Positions 24,016 to 32,279 of a stretch of DNA of 64,000 nt are shown here, piece after piece (within the stretch, counting starts at the first letter, position 1; every line of letters begins with the position of its first letter). This DNA is from Empedobacter brevis_A (GTDB lineage: Bacteria; Bacteroidota; Bacteroidia; Flavobacteriales; Weeksellaceae), in NCBI RefSeq assembly GCF_965118635.1, contig NZ_CBCPHV010000003.1:248001-312000 (forward strand), written 5' to 3'. The notes beneath the pieces were generated by a model. That model worked only from the letters and a program-made list of their open reading frames with translations. It was not told the origin of the DNA and did not search any database. The position numbers and the translations under genes are program-made.

Positions 24016-25266
24016 TTATAGTATTTGATTCAAATAATCTAAAATTATTTTGGTTGCATTTGGAGAATTTTGAACGAAATCTCCTGCTTTTTTACCACTT
24101 TCTTTTCTGAACTTTTCGTCATTCATCAAACGATTCATGATTTCATTAAAATTGTTTTGATTAGAAATTGAAAATCCTCCGCCAATCTCAATTAAATCAA
24201 CAGCTTCTTGAAATTTCTTGTATTTAGGTCCAAAAACCACAGGGTTTCCAAATGTTACAGCTTCTAATGTATTATGAATCCCAGCGCCAAAACCTCCGCC
24301 AATATACGTAATATCTGCATAGACATAGACTTTTGATAAAATTCCGATTGTATTTAGAATGAAAACTTTCGAATCATTTAGCATTTGATTATTCGTTTTT
24401 TCTAAATCTGAATATTTAATTGCTTTTTGATTAATTTTAGTTAGAAAAGAATTGATTTCTGCTTCATTCAAATTATGCGGAGCAAAAAGAATTTTCCAAT
24501 TCTCATTTAGTTTTTGATTGATTAATTCAACAAATAATTCTTCGTCCTTTGGCCAAGAACTTCCGACAACAATTAGTTTAGAATCAGCTTTGAAATGATC
24601 CATAAAATTTAACTGATTATCTTGATGAATAATTTGTTTTACACGATCAAAACGAGTATCGCCTGCAATTGTGCTTTGCGAAATATGTATGTTATCTAAT
24701 AAATCTTTTGATTGTTGATTTTGTACAAAAAAATGATTGATTAAGTTTAATTTTTTAGCAAACCAGTTATTTCCATTATTCTTAAAAAAGTTTTGACTTT
24801 CTCTAAAGATTGCTGAAACTACAATTGTAGGAATGTTGTGCTGATGCAAAGCTGTAATTAAATTGAACCAATATTCGTATTTCACCAAAATTAAAATTTC
24901 TGGATGAAGAACTTTTATTAATTTTTCAGCATTTGATTTTGTGTCCAAAGGCAAATAAAAAATTAAATCTGCACCTTGATAATTTTTTCTGATTTCATAG
25001 CCCGAAGGAGAAAAGAAAGAAACGGCTATTTTGTGTGTTGGATATTTTTCTTTCAATGCTTCAATTACAGGTCGACCTTGTTCAAACTCGCCTAGAGATG
25101 AACAATGTATCCACAAAACTTTATCCGTGTTAGAGATTTTAGAAGCTATTTTTTCTTCCCAATTTTTTCTTCCATCTACCCAAAGTTTTGCTTTTTTATT
25201 AAAATTTGAGGCCAATTTTAGCGCCATTCCGTACGCCTTAATCGATGTGTTATAAAATCCTTGCAC
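24016..25266 (-). CDS. waaA: 3-deoxy-D-manno-octulosonic acid (Kdo) transferase
   Basis: Adds Kdo to lipid A precursors at the inner face of the inner membrane. The 416-aa protein begins with a membrane-associated helix, then VDGRKNWEEKI, WIHCSSLGEFEQGRPVIEAL (the GEF acceptor motif), VSFFSPSGYEI, and in the C-terminal GT-B half GGGFGAGIHNTLEAVTFGNPVVFGP. The start is GTG at 25266. A TAnnTTTG box ends eight bases upstream, so the leader would be only a few bases. The gene is divergent from the aminotransferase gene. Confidence 0.94.
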   Translation of the reverse strand: MQGFYNTSIKAYGMALKLASNFNKKAKLWVDGRKNWEEKIASKISNTDKVLWIHCSSLGEFEQGRPVIEALKEKYPTHKIAVSFFSPSGYEIRKNYQGADLIFYLPLDTKSNAEKLIKVLHPEILILVKYEYWFNLITALHQHNIPTIVVSAIFRESQNFFKNNGNNWFAKKLNLINHFFVQNQQSKDLLDNIHISQSTIAGDTRFDRVKQIIHQDNQLNFMDHFKADSKLIVVGSSWPKDEELFVELINQKLNENWKILFAPHNLNEAEINSFLTKINQKAIKYSDLEKTNNQMLNDSKVFILNTIGILSKVYVYADITYIGGGFGAGIHNTLEAVTFGNPVVFGPKYKKFQEAVDLIEIGGGFSISNQNNFNEIMNRLMNDEKFRKESGKKAGDFVQNSPNATKIILDYLNQIL

Positions 25267-25273
25267 AATGTTG

Positions 25274-25281
25274 CAAAGTTA
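25274..25281 (-). promoter_or_regulatory. -7 promoter box TAACTTTG for waaA
   Basis: Exact TAnnTTTG on the minus strand. Its last base is eight bases from the GTG start, implying a leader of about one to three bases. Confidence 0.5.
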
Positions 25282-25305
25282 AAAATTTAGAATTAGCTTT
25301 TTTTG

Positions 25306-25313
25306 TACATTTG
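25306..25313 (+). promoter_or_regulatory. -7 promoter box TACATTTG for the aminotransferase gene
   Basis: Exact TAnnTTTG on the plus strand, 53 bases upstream of the ATG. The -33 element is not clear. Confidence 0.45.
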
Positions 25314-25366
25314 TTGTAATAATAACAACTTTTTTAAGTTGTAGATTTTGAAAGATTCATTAAGAT

Positions 25367-26482
25367 ATGAAAAAAATACAAATGGTTGACTTACAAAGTC
25401 AATATCAAAAAATAAAAGGTGACGTTGATGCAGCAATTATGAATGTGTTAGATTCTGCTGCTTTCATTAATGGTCCTGAAGTGAAACAATTTGAAACAGA
25501 ATTACAAGAGTATCTTAACGTAAAACATGTTATTCCTTGTGGAAATGGAACAGATGCTTTGCAAATTGCTTTAATGTCTTTAGGTTTAGAGCCAGGAGAT
25601 GAGGTCATCACAGCCGATTTTACATTTGCAGCTACAGTTGAAGTAATTGATTTATTAAAATTAAATTCTGTATTAGTTGATGTTGATTATGATACTTTTA
25701 CAATTGACACAGAAAAGTTAAAAGCTGCAATTACACCAAAAACGAAAGCGATTATTCCAGTCCATTTATTCGGACAATGTGCGAATATGGATGAGGTTAT
25801 GACAATCGCAAAAGAACATAATTTATATGTTATAGAAGATACTGCACAAGCTATTGGAGCTGATTACAAAGGACAAAAAGCTGGAACAATTGGACATATT
25901 GGTTGTACATCTTTCTTTCCTTCTAAAAACTTAGGTTGTTATGGTGATGGTGGTGCAATTTTTACAAATGATGATGATATTGCACATCGTTTACGTGGAA
26001 TTGTAAATCACGGAATGTATAAGCGTTATTATCATGACGAAGTAGGAGTTAATTCTCGTTTAGATTCTGTTCAAGCAGCGGTTTTACGTCGAAAATTACC
26101 ATTGTTAAATGATTATAACGCGGCTCGTAATAAAGCGGCGGCATATTATACAGAAGCTTTTAAAGATATTGATGCTTTGTTAACTCCAACAAAAGGAGAA
26201 GATACTACGCATGTTTTTCATCAATATACATTACGTGTTACAAATGGAAAACGTAACGAATTGCAAGCTTTCTTAACAGAAAAAGAAATTCCTGCAATGA
26301 TTTATTATCCAGTTCCTTTACGTAAACAAGTAGCGTATGATAATGGACATTATAACGATGCAGATTTCCCAAATACAAATAAACTGGTAGAAGAAGTTAT
26401 ATCTTTACCAATGCATACAGAATTAGATGAAGAGCAATTGGCTTATATTACATCAGCTGTACGTGAATTTTTTGGAAAATAA
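25367..26482 (+). CDS. DegT/DnrJ/EryC1/StrS-family sugar aminotransferase
   Basis: A 371-aa PLP-dependent enzyme that typically aminates a nucleotide-linked keto sugar for lipopolysaccharide or glycan synthesis. The visible motifs are MVDLQSQYQKIKGDVDAAI, PCGNGTDALQIALMSLG, DTAQAIGADYKG, and the PLP-lysine region FFPSKNLGCYGDGGAI (Lys about 187), then NSRLDSVQAAVLRRKL. The best-known relatives include WbpE-type enzymes. The exact sugar is not deducible. It is followed by a terminator and then galE, which fits a role in surface sugar metabolism. Confidence 0.9.
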   Translation: MKKIQMVDLQSQYQKIKGDVDAAIMNVLDSAAFINGPEVKQFETELQEYLNVKHVIPCGNGTDALQIALMSLGLEPGDEVITADFTFAATVEVIDLLKLNSVLVDVDYDTFTIDTEKLKAAITPKTKAIIPVHLFGQCANMDEVMTIAKEHNLYVIEDTAQAIGADYKGQKAGTIGHIGCTSFFPSKNLGCYGDGGAIFTNDDDIAHRLRGIVNHGMYKRYYHDEVGVNSRLDSVQAAVLRRKLPLLNDYNAARNKAAAYYTEAFKDIDALLTPTKGEDTTHVFHQYTLRVTNGKRNELQAFLTEKEIPAMIYYPVPLRKQVAYDNGHYNDADFPNTNKLVEEVISLPMHTELDEEQLAYITSAVREFFGK

Positions 26483-26501
26483 TTTATCATAGAAATAACC
26501 T

Positions 26502-26536
26502 AAAAAGCTTCTGATTTGTTTCAGAAGCTTTTTTTA
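26502..26536 (+). terminator. Terminator after the aminotransferase gene
   Basis: A near-perfect stem AAAAAGCTTCTGA / TCAGAAGCTTTTT is followed by a T run, 20 bases past the stop. It shares the AAGCTTCTGA core with the gcvT terminator. Confidence 0.92.
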
Positions 26537-26542
26537 TTTTAC

Positions 26543-26550
26543 TAAATTTG
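26543..26550 (+). promoter_or_regulatory. -7 promoter box TAAATTTG for galE
   Basis: Exact TAnnTTTG directly after the terminator, 27 bases upstream of the galE ATG. Confidence 0.6.
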
Positions 26551-26577
26551 AAATCACTATAAAAACTAAAAATTAAA

Positions 26578-27591
26578 ATGAGTAAAATATTAGTAACTGG
26601 CGGTTTGGGCTACATTGGCTCACATACAGTTGTTGCTCTACAAAAAGCAGGTTATGAAGTTGTAATTATAGACGATTTATCGAATACAGAAATTGGTGTC
26701 TTAGATCGTATTACTTCTATTACAAATATAAAACCCACTTATTTTGAAATTGATTTAAAAAATCAAGAAAAAGTAAATGAATTTTTTAAGACAAATAAAA
26801 TAGATGGAATTATCAATTTTGCAGCTCACAAAGCAGTGGGGGAATCTGTCGAAAAACCATTAATGTATTATCGTAATAATCTTTTAGGTTTAATCAATCT
26901 TTTAGATGCAATGAAAGATTTTGATGCAGATAACATTATTTTTAGTTCTTCTTGTACAGTTTATGGACAAGCAGACAAAATGCCAATTGATGAACAAACA
27001 CCTTTAAAGAAACCAGAATCTCCATATGGAAAAACTAAACAAATGGGAGAGGAAATTTTAGAAGATTTTTCATCTGCTTTTGATAAAAATGTGATTTGTT
27101 TACGTTATTTCAATCCAGTAGGAGCACATCCAACAGCTAGAATAGGAGAATTACCAAAAGGAATTCCAAATAATTTAATTCCATATGTTACACAAACAGC
27201 GGCTGGAATTAGAGAAGCTCTATCAGTTTGGGGTGATGATTATCCAACACGTGACGGAACTGCCATTCGCGATTATATTGATGTAAATGATTTGGCTGAT
27301 GCGCATGTAAAAGCAGTAACAAGATTAATCGAGAAAAAAAATAAAAAGAAATTAGAGTTTTTTAATCTTGGTACAGGAACTGGATCTACAGTATTGGAAA
27401 TTGTAAATGCATTTGAGCAAGCCAATGATCTAAAATTAAATTATCAAATAAAAGAACGTCGAGCAGGAGATATTGTCGAAGCGTATGCAGATAATTCATT
27501 CGCAGAAAAAGAATTAGGCTGGAAACCAGAAATTCAATTAGCAGAAAGTATGCGTACAGCTTGGGAATGGCAAAAAAGTTTAGAAAAATAA
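26578..27591 (+). CDS. galE: UDP-glucose 4-epimerase
   Basis: Interconverts UDP-glucose and UDP-galactose. The 337-aa short-chain dehydrogenase-like enzyme has the Rossmann motif VTGGLGYIGSHT at the N-terminus, FAAHKAVGESVEKPL, the catalytic Ser-Tyr-Lys set in FSSSCTVYGQ and YGKTKQMGEE, and the GalE-specific NPVGAHP and GDDYPTRDGTAIRDYIDVNDLADAH segments. The length matches classic GalE. It is followed four bases later by a Nudix hydrolase gene, in one transcript ended by a strong terminator. Confidence 0.96.
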   Translation: MSKILVTGGLGYIGSHTVVALQKAGYEVVIIDDLSNTEIGVLDRITSITNIKPTYFEIDLKNQEKVNEFFKTNKIDGIINFAAHKAVGESVEKPLMYYRNNLLGLINLLDAMKDFDADNIIFSSSCTVYGQADKMPIDEQTPLKKPESPYGKTKQMGEEILEDFSSAFDKNVICLRYFNPVGAHPTARIGELPKGIPNNLIPYVTQTAAGIREALSVWGDDYPTRDGTAIRDYIDVNDLADAHVKAVTRLIEKKNKKKLEFFNLGTGTGSTVLEIVNAFEQANDLKLNYQIKERRAGDIVEAYADNSFAEKELGWKPEIQLAESMRTAWEWQKSLEK

Positions 27592-27595
27592 AATC

Positions 27596-28000
27596 ATGAT
27601 TCAGTTACCAACAGCAGGTTTATTAGTTATTAAGAATAATAAATTGCTTTTGACATTTAGTAAAAATAAAAAAGCATGGTATTTACCTGGAGGAAAAATT
27701 GACCAAGATGAAAATTCAAAATCTGCTTTGATTCGAGAAATAAAAGAAGAATTAAATGTGGATTTAGAAGAAAATAAATTAAATTTTTTCTGTCATATAA
27801 CAGCTGAAGCTTATGGAGAACAAAATCTTTTAATGGAACAAGATTGCTTTTTATATGATTTGAAAGAAGGTATAAAACCATCAAACGAAATTGAAGCTGC
27901 AAATTATTTTAGTTACGAAGAATATTTGCAAGAAGAAATTCAAGTAATTGGAGTAGTCAAAGTTTATGAAGAACTCAAGAAAAATCAATTAATTCATTAA
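27596..28000 (+). CDS. Nudix hydrolase, 134 aa
   Basis: The Nudix box GKIDQDENSKSALIREIKEELNV is near residues 37-58. It is complete apart from a degenerate middle (the usual GxxxxxExxxxxREUxEExGU). The flanking YLPGG and the short beta-rich frame fit MutT-like proteins. The substrate is not predictable; nucleotide sugars, NTPs or ADP-ribose are options. It follows galE by four bases, so it is cotranscribed, but that does not establish a sugar-nucleotide substrate. Confidence 0.85.
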   Translation: MIQLPTAGLLVIKNNKLLLTFSKNKKAWYLPGGKIDQDENSKSALIREIKEELNVDLEENKLNFFCHITAEAYGEQNLLMEQDCFLYDLKEGIKPSNEIEAANYFSYEEYLQEEIQVIGVVKVYEELKKNQLIH

Positions 28001-28002
28001 AT

Positions 28003-28037
28003 AAAAAAAGTCCAATAATTCTATTATTGGACTTTTT
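28003..28037. terminator. Bidirectional terminator between galE-Nudix and an NlpE-like gene
   Basis: The stem AAAAAGTCCAATAAT / ATTATTGGACTTTTT is 15 bp long with a three-base loop and T runs on both strands, between two convergent genes. Confidence 0.93.
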
Positions 28038-28046
28038 AAATATCGA

Positions 28047-28499
28047 TTATTTTAATTTTTTCAAGATGTATTTCTCTTTCAAGTTTCCACTGATTTCTTT
28101 TCCTTGTTGATCCAAAACTTTCAATCTATTTTCCTCAACTTTCAAAACTAATGGACTTACATTCGAGTTTAAATGTAAAATATTTCCAGAAGCATCCCAT
28201 TTATAAAAACCTTCGTCTTGATAAACCGTTTCTTTTCCTAAATATTCTTGCTCAATAAAAAAGTTTCCATCTTTTTTCAATTCAACAATATATTTTATTC
28301 CTTCGCAATCAGCGCAAGGCAAAGTTCCTTCGTATTTTCCAACCCAATCCAACGAATTCATAGAATTATGTTCCTTTTTTACAGCTTCTGTAATTTCTTT
28401 AGAAGCATCTGTATTTTTTTGTTCTTGTTGAACACCTTTTGATTGACAAGAAAATATAATAAATGAGGCGAAAACACTCGCGAAAATAGATTTTTTCAT
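28047..28499 (-). CDS. NlpE-like lipoprotein, copy 1
   Basis: A 150-aa lipoprotein (MKKSIFASVFASFIIFSC, Cys at 18) with an NlpE N-terminal-type barrel: WVGKYEGTLPCADCEGIKY contains the family's CxxC pair, then FIEQEYLGKE and FYKWDASGNILHL. In E. coli NlpE is an outer-membrane lipoprotein that reports surface contact and copper stress to Cpx. There is no Cpx system here and the function in Bacteroidota is unknown. A paralogue lies 600 bases away on the same strand, with the DNA repair gene between them. Confidence 0.85.
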   Translation of the reverse strand: MKKSIFASVFASFIIFSCQSKGVQQEQKNTDASKEITEAVKKEHNSMNSLDWVGKYEGTLPCADCEGIKYIVELKKDGNFFIEQEYLGKETVYQDEGFYKWDASGNILHLNSNVSPLVLKVEENRLKVLDQQGKEISGNLKEKYILKKLK

Positions 28500-28526
28500 A
28501 AATTAATTTTATGATTTTTTTAACAA

Positions 28527-28534
28527 CAAATTTA
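28527..28534 (-). promoter_or_regulatory. -7 promoter box TAAATTTG for NlpE-like copy 1
   Basis: Exact TAnnTTTG on the minus strand, 27 bases upstream of the ATG. It is back to back with the plus-strand box at 28550-28557. Confidence 0.55.
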
Positions 28535-28549
28535 GTACCAAATTACGAC

Positions 28550-28557
28550 TATATTTG
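28550..28557 (+). promoter_or_regulatory. -7 promoter box TATATTTG for the methyltransferase gene
   Basis: Exact TAnnTTTG on the plus strand, 27 bases upstream of the ATG at 28585. An upstream start at 28555 would overlap this box, which supports the later ATG. Confidence 0.55.
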
Positions 28558-28584
28558 TTTAACTTTCAATTAAAATTTGATAAA

Positions 28585-29094
28585 ATGTTTCATTCAAAAA
28601 AAATACAAACTCCTCTTGGAGAAATGCTTGCAATAAAGACAGAAAAAGGACTTTGTATGTTAGAGTTTTTTGATGGAAAATCAACCGAAAAACAACTCAA
28701 AGAAATAGAAAATTTGGGTGAAATTTTGGAAAAAGAAGATGATGAAATTCTAAATCGTCTAGAAATTGAATTAAATAATTATTTCGCAGGAAATTTAAAA
28801 GAATTTACAATTCCATTGGATTTGATTGGAACAGATTTTCAGAAAAAAGTTTGGAAAGAATTAATTAAAATTCCATTCGGAGAAACAAGATCGTACAAAG
28901 AACAATCAATCGCTGTTGGAGATGTTTTAGCAATAAGAGCTGTAGCAAATGCAAATGGGAAAAATAAAATTGCAATTGTAATTCCTTGTCATCGAGTTAT
29001 TGGTTCTAATGGTTCTTTAACAGGATATGCTGGAGGAAAAAAACGAAAACAATATTTATTAGAATTAGAATCGAAGCAATTAAATTTATTTTAA
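28585..29094 (+). CDS. ogt: Methylated-DNA--protein-cysteine methyltransferase
   Basis: A suicide repair protein that moves alkyl groups from O6-alkylguanine to its own Cys. The 169-aa protein has the C-terminal ATL/MGMT domain with a DNA-binding helix (IPFGETRSYKEQSIAVG), NANGKNKIAIVIPCHRVIGSNG with the active PCHRV motif, and a GYAGGKKRKQYLLELE tail. The frame opens ten codons earlier, but MFHSKKIQTPLGEM at 28585 matches the family's normal opening and clears the promoter. Ogt versus Ada C-terminal type cannot be separated, but no Ada N-terminal domain is present. Confidence 0.93.
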   Translation: MFHSKKIQTPLGEMLAIKTEKGLCMLEFFDGKSTEKQLKEIENLGEILEKEDDEILNRLEIELNNYFAGNLKEFTIPLDLIGTDFQKKVWKELIKIPFGETRSYKEQSIAVGDVLAIRAVANANGKNKIAIVIPCHRVIGSNGSLTGYAGGKKRKQYLLELESKQLNLF

Positions 29095-29097
29095 AAT

Positions 29098-29126
29098 AAA
29101 AATCCCGAAAAGTATCGGGATTTTTT
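29098..29126. terminator. Bidirectional terminator between ogt and NlpE-like copy 2
   Basis: The stem AAAAATCCCGA / TCGGGATTTTT lies between convergent genes, and T runs flank it on both strands. Confidence 0.92.
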
Positions 29127-29132
29127 ATTGAA

Positions 29133-29612
29133 TTATTTTTTCTTCAAAATATATTTTTCAGCAAGAGAACCTGTAATTTCTTTTCCTTCCTGATCTAAAG
29201 AGAATATTTGGTTTTCGCCAACTTTGTAATTGTAAATACCATTATCTTTGGTTGAGATTTTAATAGATCCACCATCTTTAGTCCATTCAAAAGTCCCTTT
29301 GTCTTCTAATTTTAAATTTTTGTTTAAATATTCTTGAGATAAAGTATACGTTTCATCTTTATTGATAGTTAAAGTTGTTTTTATTCCTTCGCAATCAGCA
29401 CAAGGTAAAACACCTTCATAGGTACCAACCCAATCTACAGATGTTTTAGAATTATGTTCGTCAATATTAGTAGTTAAACTATCTTTAGGAACATTTACTG
29501 TAGAAGAATCAACTATTATTTCTTCTGTATTGTTAATGCTTTGTTCTTTTTTAGATTCACAGCTAAAGATGATTAAACTAGTGAAAGAGATTGCCATTAT
29601 TAATTTTTTCAT
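29133..29612 (-). CDS. NlpE-like lipoprotein, copy 2
   Basis: A 159-aa lipoprotein (MKKLIMAISFTSLIIFSC, Cys at 18) with a Ser/Thr/Asp-rich linker of about 45 residues, then the NlpE-type core WVGTYEGVLPCADCEGIKT, LSQEYLNKN and ITGSLAEKYILKKK. The same CxxC and C-terminal EKYILKKL/K ending occur in copy 1, so they are paralogues. The linker is where they differ most. It is convergent with ogt and divergent from lipA. Its role is unknown, with surface or envelope stress sensing possible by family. Confidence 0.85.
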   Translation of the reverse strand: MKKLIMAISFTSLIIFSCESKKEQSINNTEEIIVDSSTVNVPKDSLTTNIDEHNSKTSVDWVGTYEGVLPCADCEGIKTTLTINKDETYTLSQEYLNKNLKLEDKGTFEWTKDGGSIKISTKDNGIYNYKVGENQIFSLDQEGKEITGSLAEKYILKKK

Positions 29613-29785
29613 TGAGTTAGGTTTTTTAATTTATTTAATGATTTATGTACGCTCCAAAATCAAATAGTATTCCAATAAATGTTAATAATTGTTTTTTTAG
29701 CTTTTTTTTGAAAATTTAATCTACTGTTCTGAATATAAAATCTTCCAAAAAATCTTTGTAAATTAGCCAATCAGAAAAGTAATGT

Positions 29786-30655
29786 ATGAGTGTTGAGCTA
29801 TTACCAGATGGAAGAGTAAAAAAACCTGAATGGTTACGTGTTAAGTTACCAACAGGAAAGAAACATCGAGAATTAAGAGGTTTAGTTGATAAATATAAAT
29901 TGAATACCATTTGTCAAAGTGGTAGTTGTCCAAATATGGGTGAATGTTGGGGAGAAGGTACTGCAACATTTATGATTTTGGGGAATGTTTGTACACGTTC
30001 TTGTGGTTTTTGTGGGGTGAAAACTGGCCGTCCAGAGCAAGTAGATTGGGCAGAACCAGAAAAAGTTGCACGTTCAATAAAATTAATGAAGATTAAACAT
30101 GCGGTTTTAACTTCTGTTGACCGTGATGATTTAAAAGATATGGGCTCTATTATTTGGGCAGAAACAATACATGCTGTTCGTAGAATAAGTCCTGGTACAA
30201 CAATGGAAACATTAATTCCAGATTTTCAAGGAGTAGAAAAACATATCGATCGTTTAGTAGAAGCTGCACCAGAAGTACTTTCTCATAATATGGAAACTGT
30301 TCGTCGTTTAACTCGCGAAGTTCGTATTCAGGCGAAATATGATCGTTCTTTGGAAGTTTTACGTTACGCGAAAGAAGCTGGTCAACGTAGAACAAAAACA
30401 GGAATTATGCTTGGATTAGGAGAATTTGAAGATGAGGTTTTTGAAACAATTCAAGAAGTTGCTGATGCAAAAGTAGATGTTATTACAATTGGACAATATT
30501 TACAACCAACAAAAAAACATTTGCCTTTACAAGAATTCATTACGCCAGAACAATTTAAGAAATACGAAGATTTTGCTCGAGGATTAGGTTTCCGTCATGT
30601 AGAATCAGGACCATTGGTTCGTTCTTCTTATCATGCGGAAAAACATATTTTATAA
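29786..30655 (+). CDS. lipA: Lipoyl synthase
   Basis: A radical SAM enzyme that inserts two sulfur atoms into octanoyl groups on lipoyl domains. The 289-aa protein has the auxiliary cluster motif CQSGSCPNMGEC (the CxxxxCxxxxxC pattern), the radical SAM motif CTRSCGFCGV, and further conserved segments ETLIPDFQG, HNMETVRRLT, KTGIMLGLGE and QYLQPTKKHLPL. The C-terminal Ser that ligates the auxiliary cluster is in GPLVRSSYHAE. It is monocistronic, with a strong terminator 27 bases downstream. It also supplies the lipoyl group that GcvH needs. Confidence 0.97.
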   Translation: MSVELLPDGRVKKPEWLRVKLPTGKKHRELRGLVDKYKLNTICQSGSCPNMGECWGEGTATFMILGNVCTRSCGFCGVKTGRPEQVDWAEPEKVARSIKLMKIKHAVLTSVDRDDLKDMGSIIWAETIHAVRRISPGTTMETLIPDFQGVEKHIDRLVEAAPEVLSHNMETVRRLTREVRIQAKYDRSLEVLRYAKEAGQRRTKTGIMLGLGEFEDEVFETIQEVADAKVDVITIGQYLQPTKKHLPLQEFITPEQFKKYEDFARGLGFRHVESGPLVRSSYHAEKHIL

Positions 30656-30681
30656 TTTAGATTATTCAATCATAATATTTT

Positions 30682-30716
30682 AAAAAGAGATACAACTTAG
30701 TTGTGTCTCTTTTTTT
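30682..30716 (+). terminator. Terminator after lipA
   Basis: The stem AAAAAGAGATACAAC / GTTGTGTCTCTTTTT with loop TTA is followed by a further T run on the plus strand, 27 bases past the lipA stop. Confidence 0.92.
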
Positions 30717-30744
30717 GTTATATTTAAAATCAAATCAATCTAAT

Positions 30745-31497
30745 ATGAAAAAACTAATTGCACTAATTATCTTAATTTCAAGTTTTGCAAATGCACAATT
30801 TTATGAAGTTGAATACGAAACTCAAATAAAAACAAAATACAACGAAAAAGGCTTAGAAATTTATAAAGAGATCAAAGATCCTGAAGTTAAAAAAGAAAAT
30901 ATTGATCAAAATGAAAACCCAAAAGCTTTAGACTTTAAATTTATTTTTAATAACGGAGAAGCCAATTCTATCGAATTGCCAAAAGTGCAAAATGCTCAAG
31001 GACAAATTATTTCTATCAAGAAAACTGCGCCATATATGTATTTTGGAACAACTTATTTTAATATTTATAAACAAGAAACATTAATGCAACAAGATGTTTA
31101 TGGTAAAAAATATATTGTTTATGATAAAATAAATGATTTGGATTGGAAGATTACAAACGAATCAAAAGAAATTCTTGGCTACAGAGCACAAAAAGCAACA
31201 GCAAATTTTGATAATAGAATTTTTGTAGCTTGGTTTATTCCTGAATTAAAAACAGATTTGATGTTGATTAATTTCAAAAGTCCTGGCGGTTTAGTTCTTG
31301 ATCTTGAAATTACTTACGAAGATGAAATGGGAAAATATTTTGGAATTTATAAAGCAAATTCAATTAAAGAAAAATCGAAGTATAAATTTATTATTCCAAC
31401 AAAAGGGAGCAAAGTATCGTTGAGTGAATTAGACAAAATTTGGGAGGATTTTGATCATAAAAGAGATGAAGCAAACAATCAAGGAGTTGATAAATAA
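30745..31497 (+). CDS. GLPGLI-like secreted protein, copy 1
   Basis: A 250-aa secreted protein with signal peptide MKKLIALIILISSFANA and mature start QFYEVEYETQ. It resembles the Bacteroidota GLPGLI family (PF09697 type): a Tyr-rich start, DLDWKITNESKEILGYRAQKA near residue 135, AWFIPELKTDLML, and SPGGLVLDLEI in the place of the name-giving GLPGLI motif. The first 111 bases are almost identical to copy 3. The open frame begins 14 codons earlier within the lipA terminator, so ATG at 30745 is preferred. Function is unknown for the family. Confidence 0.8.
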   Translation: MKKLIALIILISSFANAQFYEVEYETQIKTKYNEKGLEIYKEIKDPEVKKENIDQNENPKALDFKFIFNNGEANSIELPKVQNAQGQIISIKKTAPYMYFGTTYFNIYKQETLMQQDVYGKKYIVYDKINDLDWKITNESKEILGYRAQKATANFDNRIFVAWFIPELKTDLMLINFKSPGGLVLDLEITYEDEMGKYFGIYKANSIKEKSKYKFIIPTKGSKVSLSELDKIWEDFDHKRDEANNQGVDK

Positions 31498-31509
31498 AAA
31501 ACCTAAAAT

Positions 31510-32268
31510 ATGAAAAACCTAATTGCACTAATCATCTTAATTTCAAGTTTTGCAAATGCACAATTTTATGAAATAACATACGAAACTCATGTTCAGACTT
31601 ATTATAATGAAAAAGGAATCAAAGTTTGGGAAGAATGGGTTGATAGTCCAAATGAATTACAAACTATAATAGAACTGAATAGTAATCCTCCAAAGGAACA
31701 ATTCAAATTTATTTACAATGAGATTTCAAGCAAAATGGTTAATCAGCCAAGAATTTCGAATAGCCAAACAGTTGAAAATATTAAAGTAAAAAAGTTACCA
31801 TATAATATCAATGGAGATTTGATAAGTAATTATCAAAACAATCAATTTATGTATGAAATGGATGTTCATGGTAAAAAATATTTAGTCAAAGATGATTTGA
31901 TAGAAATTGATTTAGTAGATACAGGAAACAAGAAAAAAATAATAGGATTTGACACTTATGAAGCTATAGGAAAGAAAGATGATATAGACATAATAATTTG
32001 GTATACAAAAGATATTCCTTATTTATACACGCCAGATATCTATTTTACTAAAAAAGGGTTTGTGCTAGAATTGCATTACAAAATGAAAAATGACGAAAGT
32101 GAAATGATAAATTCTTGGCTAGCGATAAGTAAAAAAGAATTGAAAAAATCGCCTAAGATAATTTTTCCTACAAAAGGTGAACAAATAAAAAATAATCAGG
32201 TAGATAAGATTTGGGATGAAGCTAATGAAGTTTTTAATAAAACGTATGACGAAGGAGTTGATAAATAA
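31510..32268 (+). CDS. GLPGLI-like secreted protein, copy 2
   Basis: A 252-aa secreted protein. Its signal peptide, MKNLIALIILISSFANA, is almost identical to those of its two neighbours, but the mature part is the most diverged of the three. Shared landmarks are DVHGKKYLVKDDLIEIDLVD, a KKIIGFDTYEA segment in place of ILGY, IIWYTKDIPYLYTPDIYF and GFVLELHYK, where the GLPGLI motif has decayed. It follows copy 1 by 12 bases and precedes copy 3 by 11 bases, with matching spacer sequences, as expected for tandem duplication. Confidence 0.78.
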   Translation: MKNLIALIILISSFANAQFYEITYETHVQTYYNEKGIKVWEEWVDSPNELQTIIELNSNPPKEQFKFIYNEISSKMVNQPRISNSQTVENIKVKKLPYNINGDLISNYQNNQFMYEMDVHGKKYLVKDDLIEIDLVDTGNKKKIIGFDTYEAIGKKDDIDIIIWYTKDIPYLYTPDIYFTKKGFVLELHYKMKNDESEMINSWLAISKKELKKSPKIIFPTKGEQIKNNQVDKIWDEANEVFNKTYDEGVDK

Positions 32269-32279
32269 AAAACTAAAAT

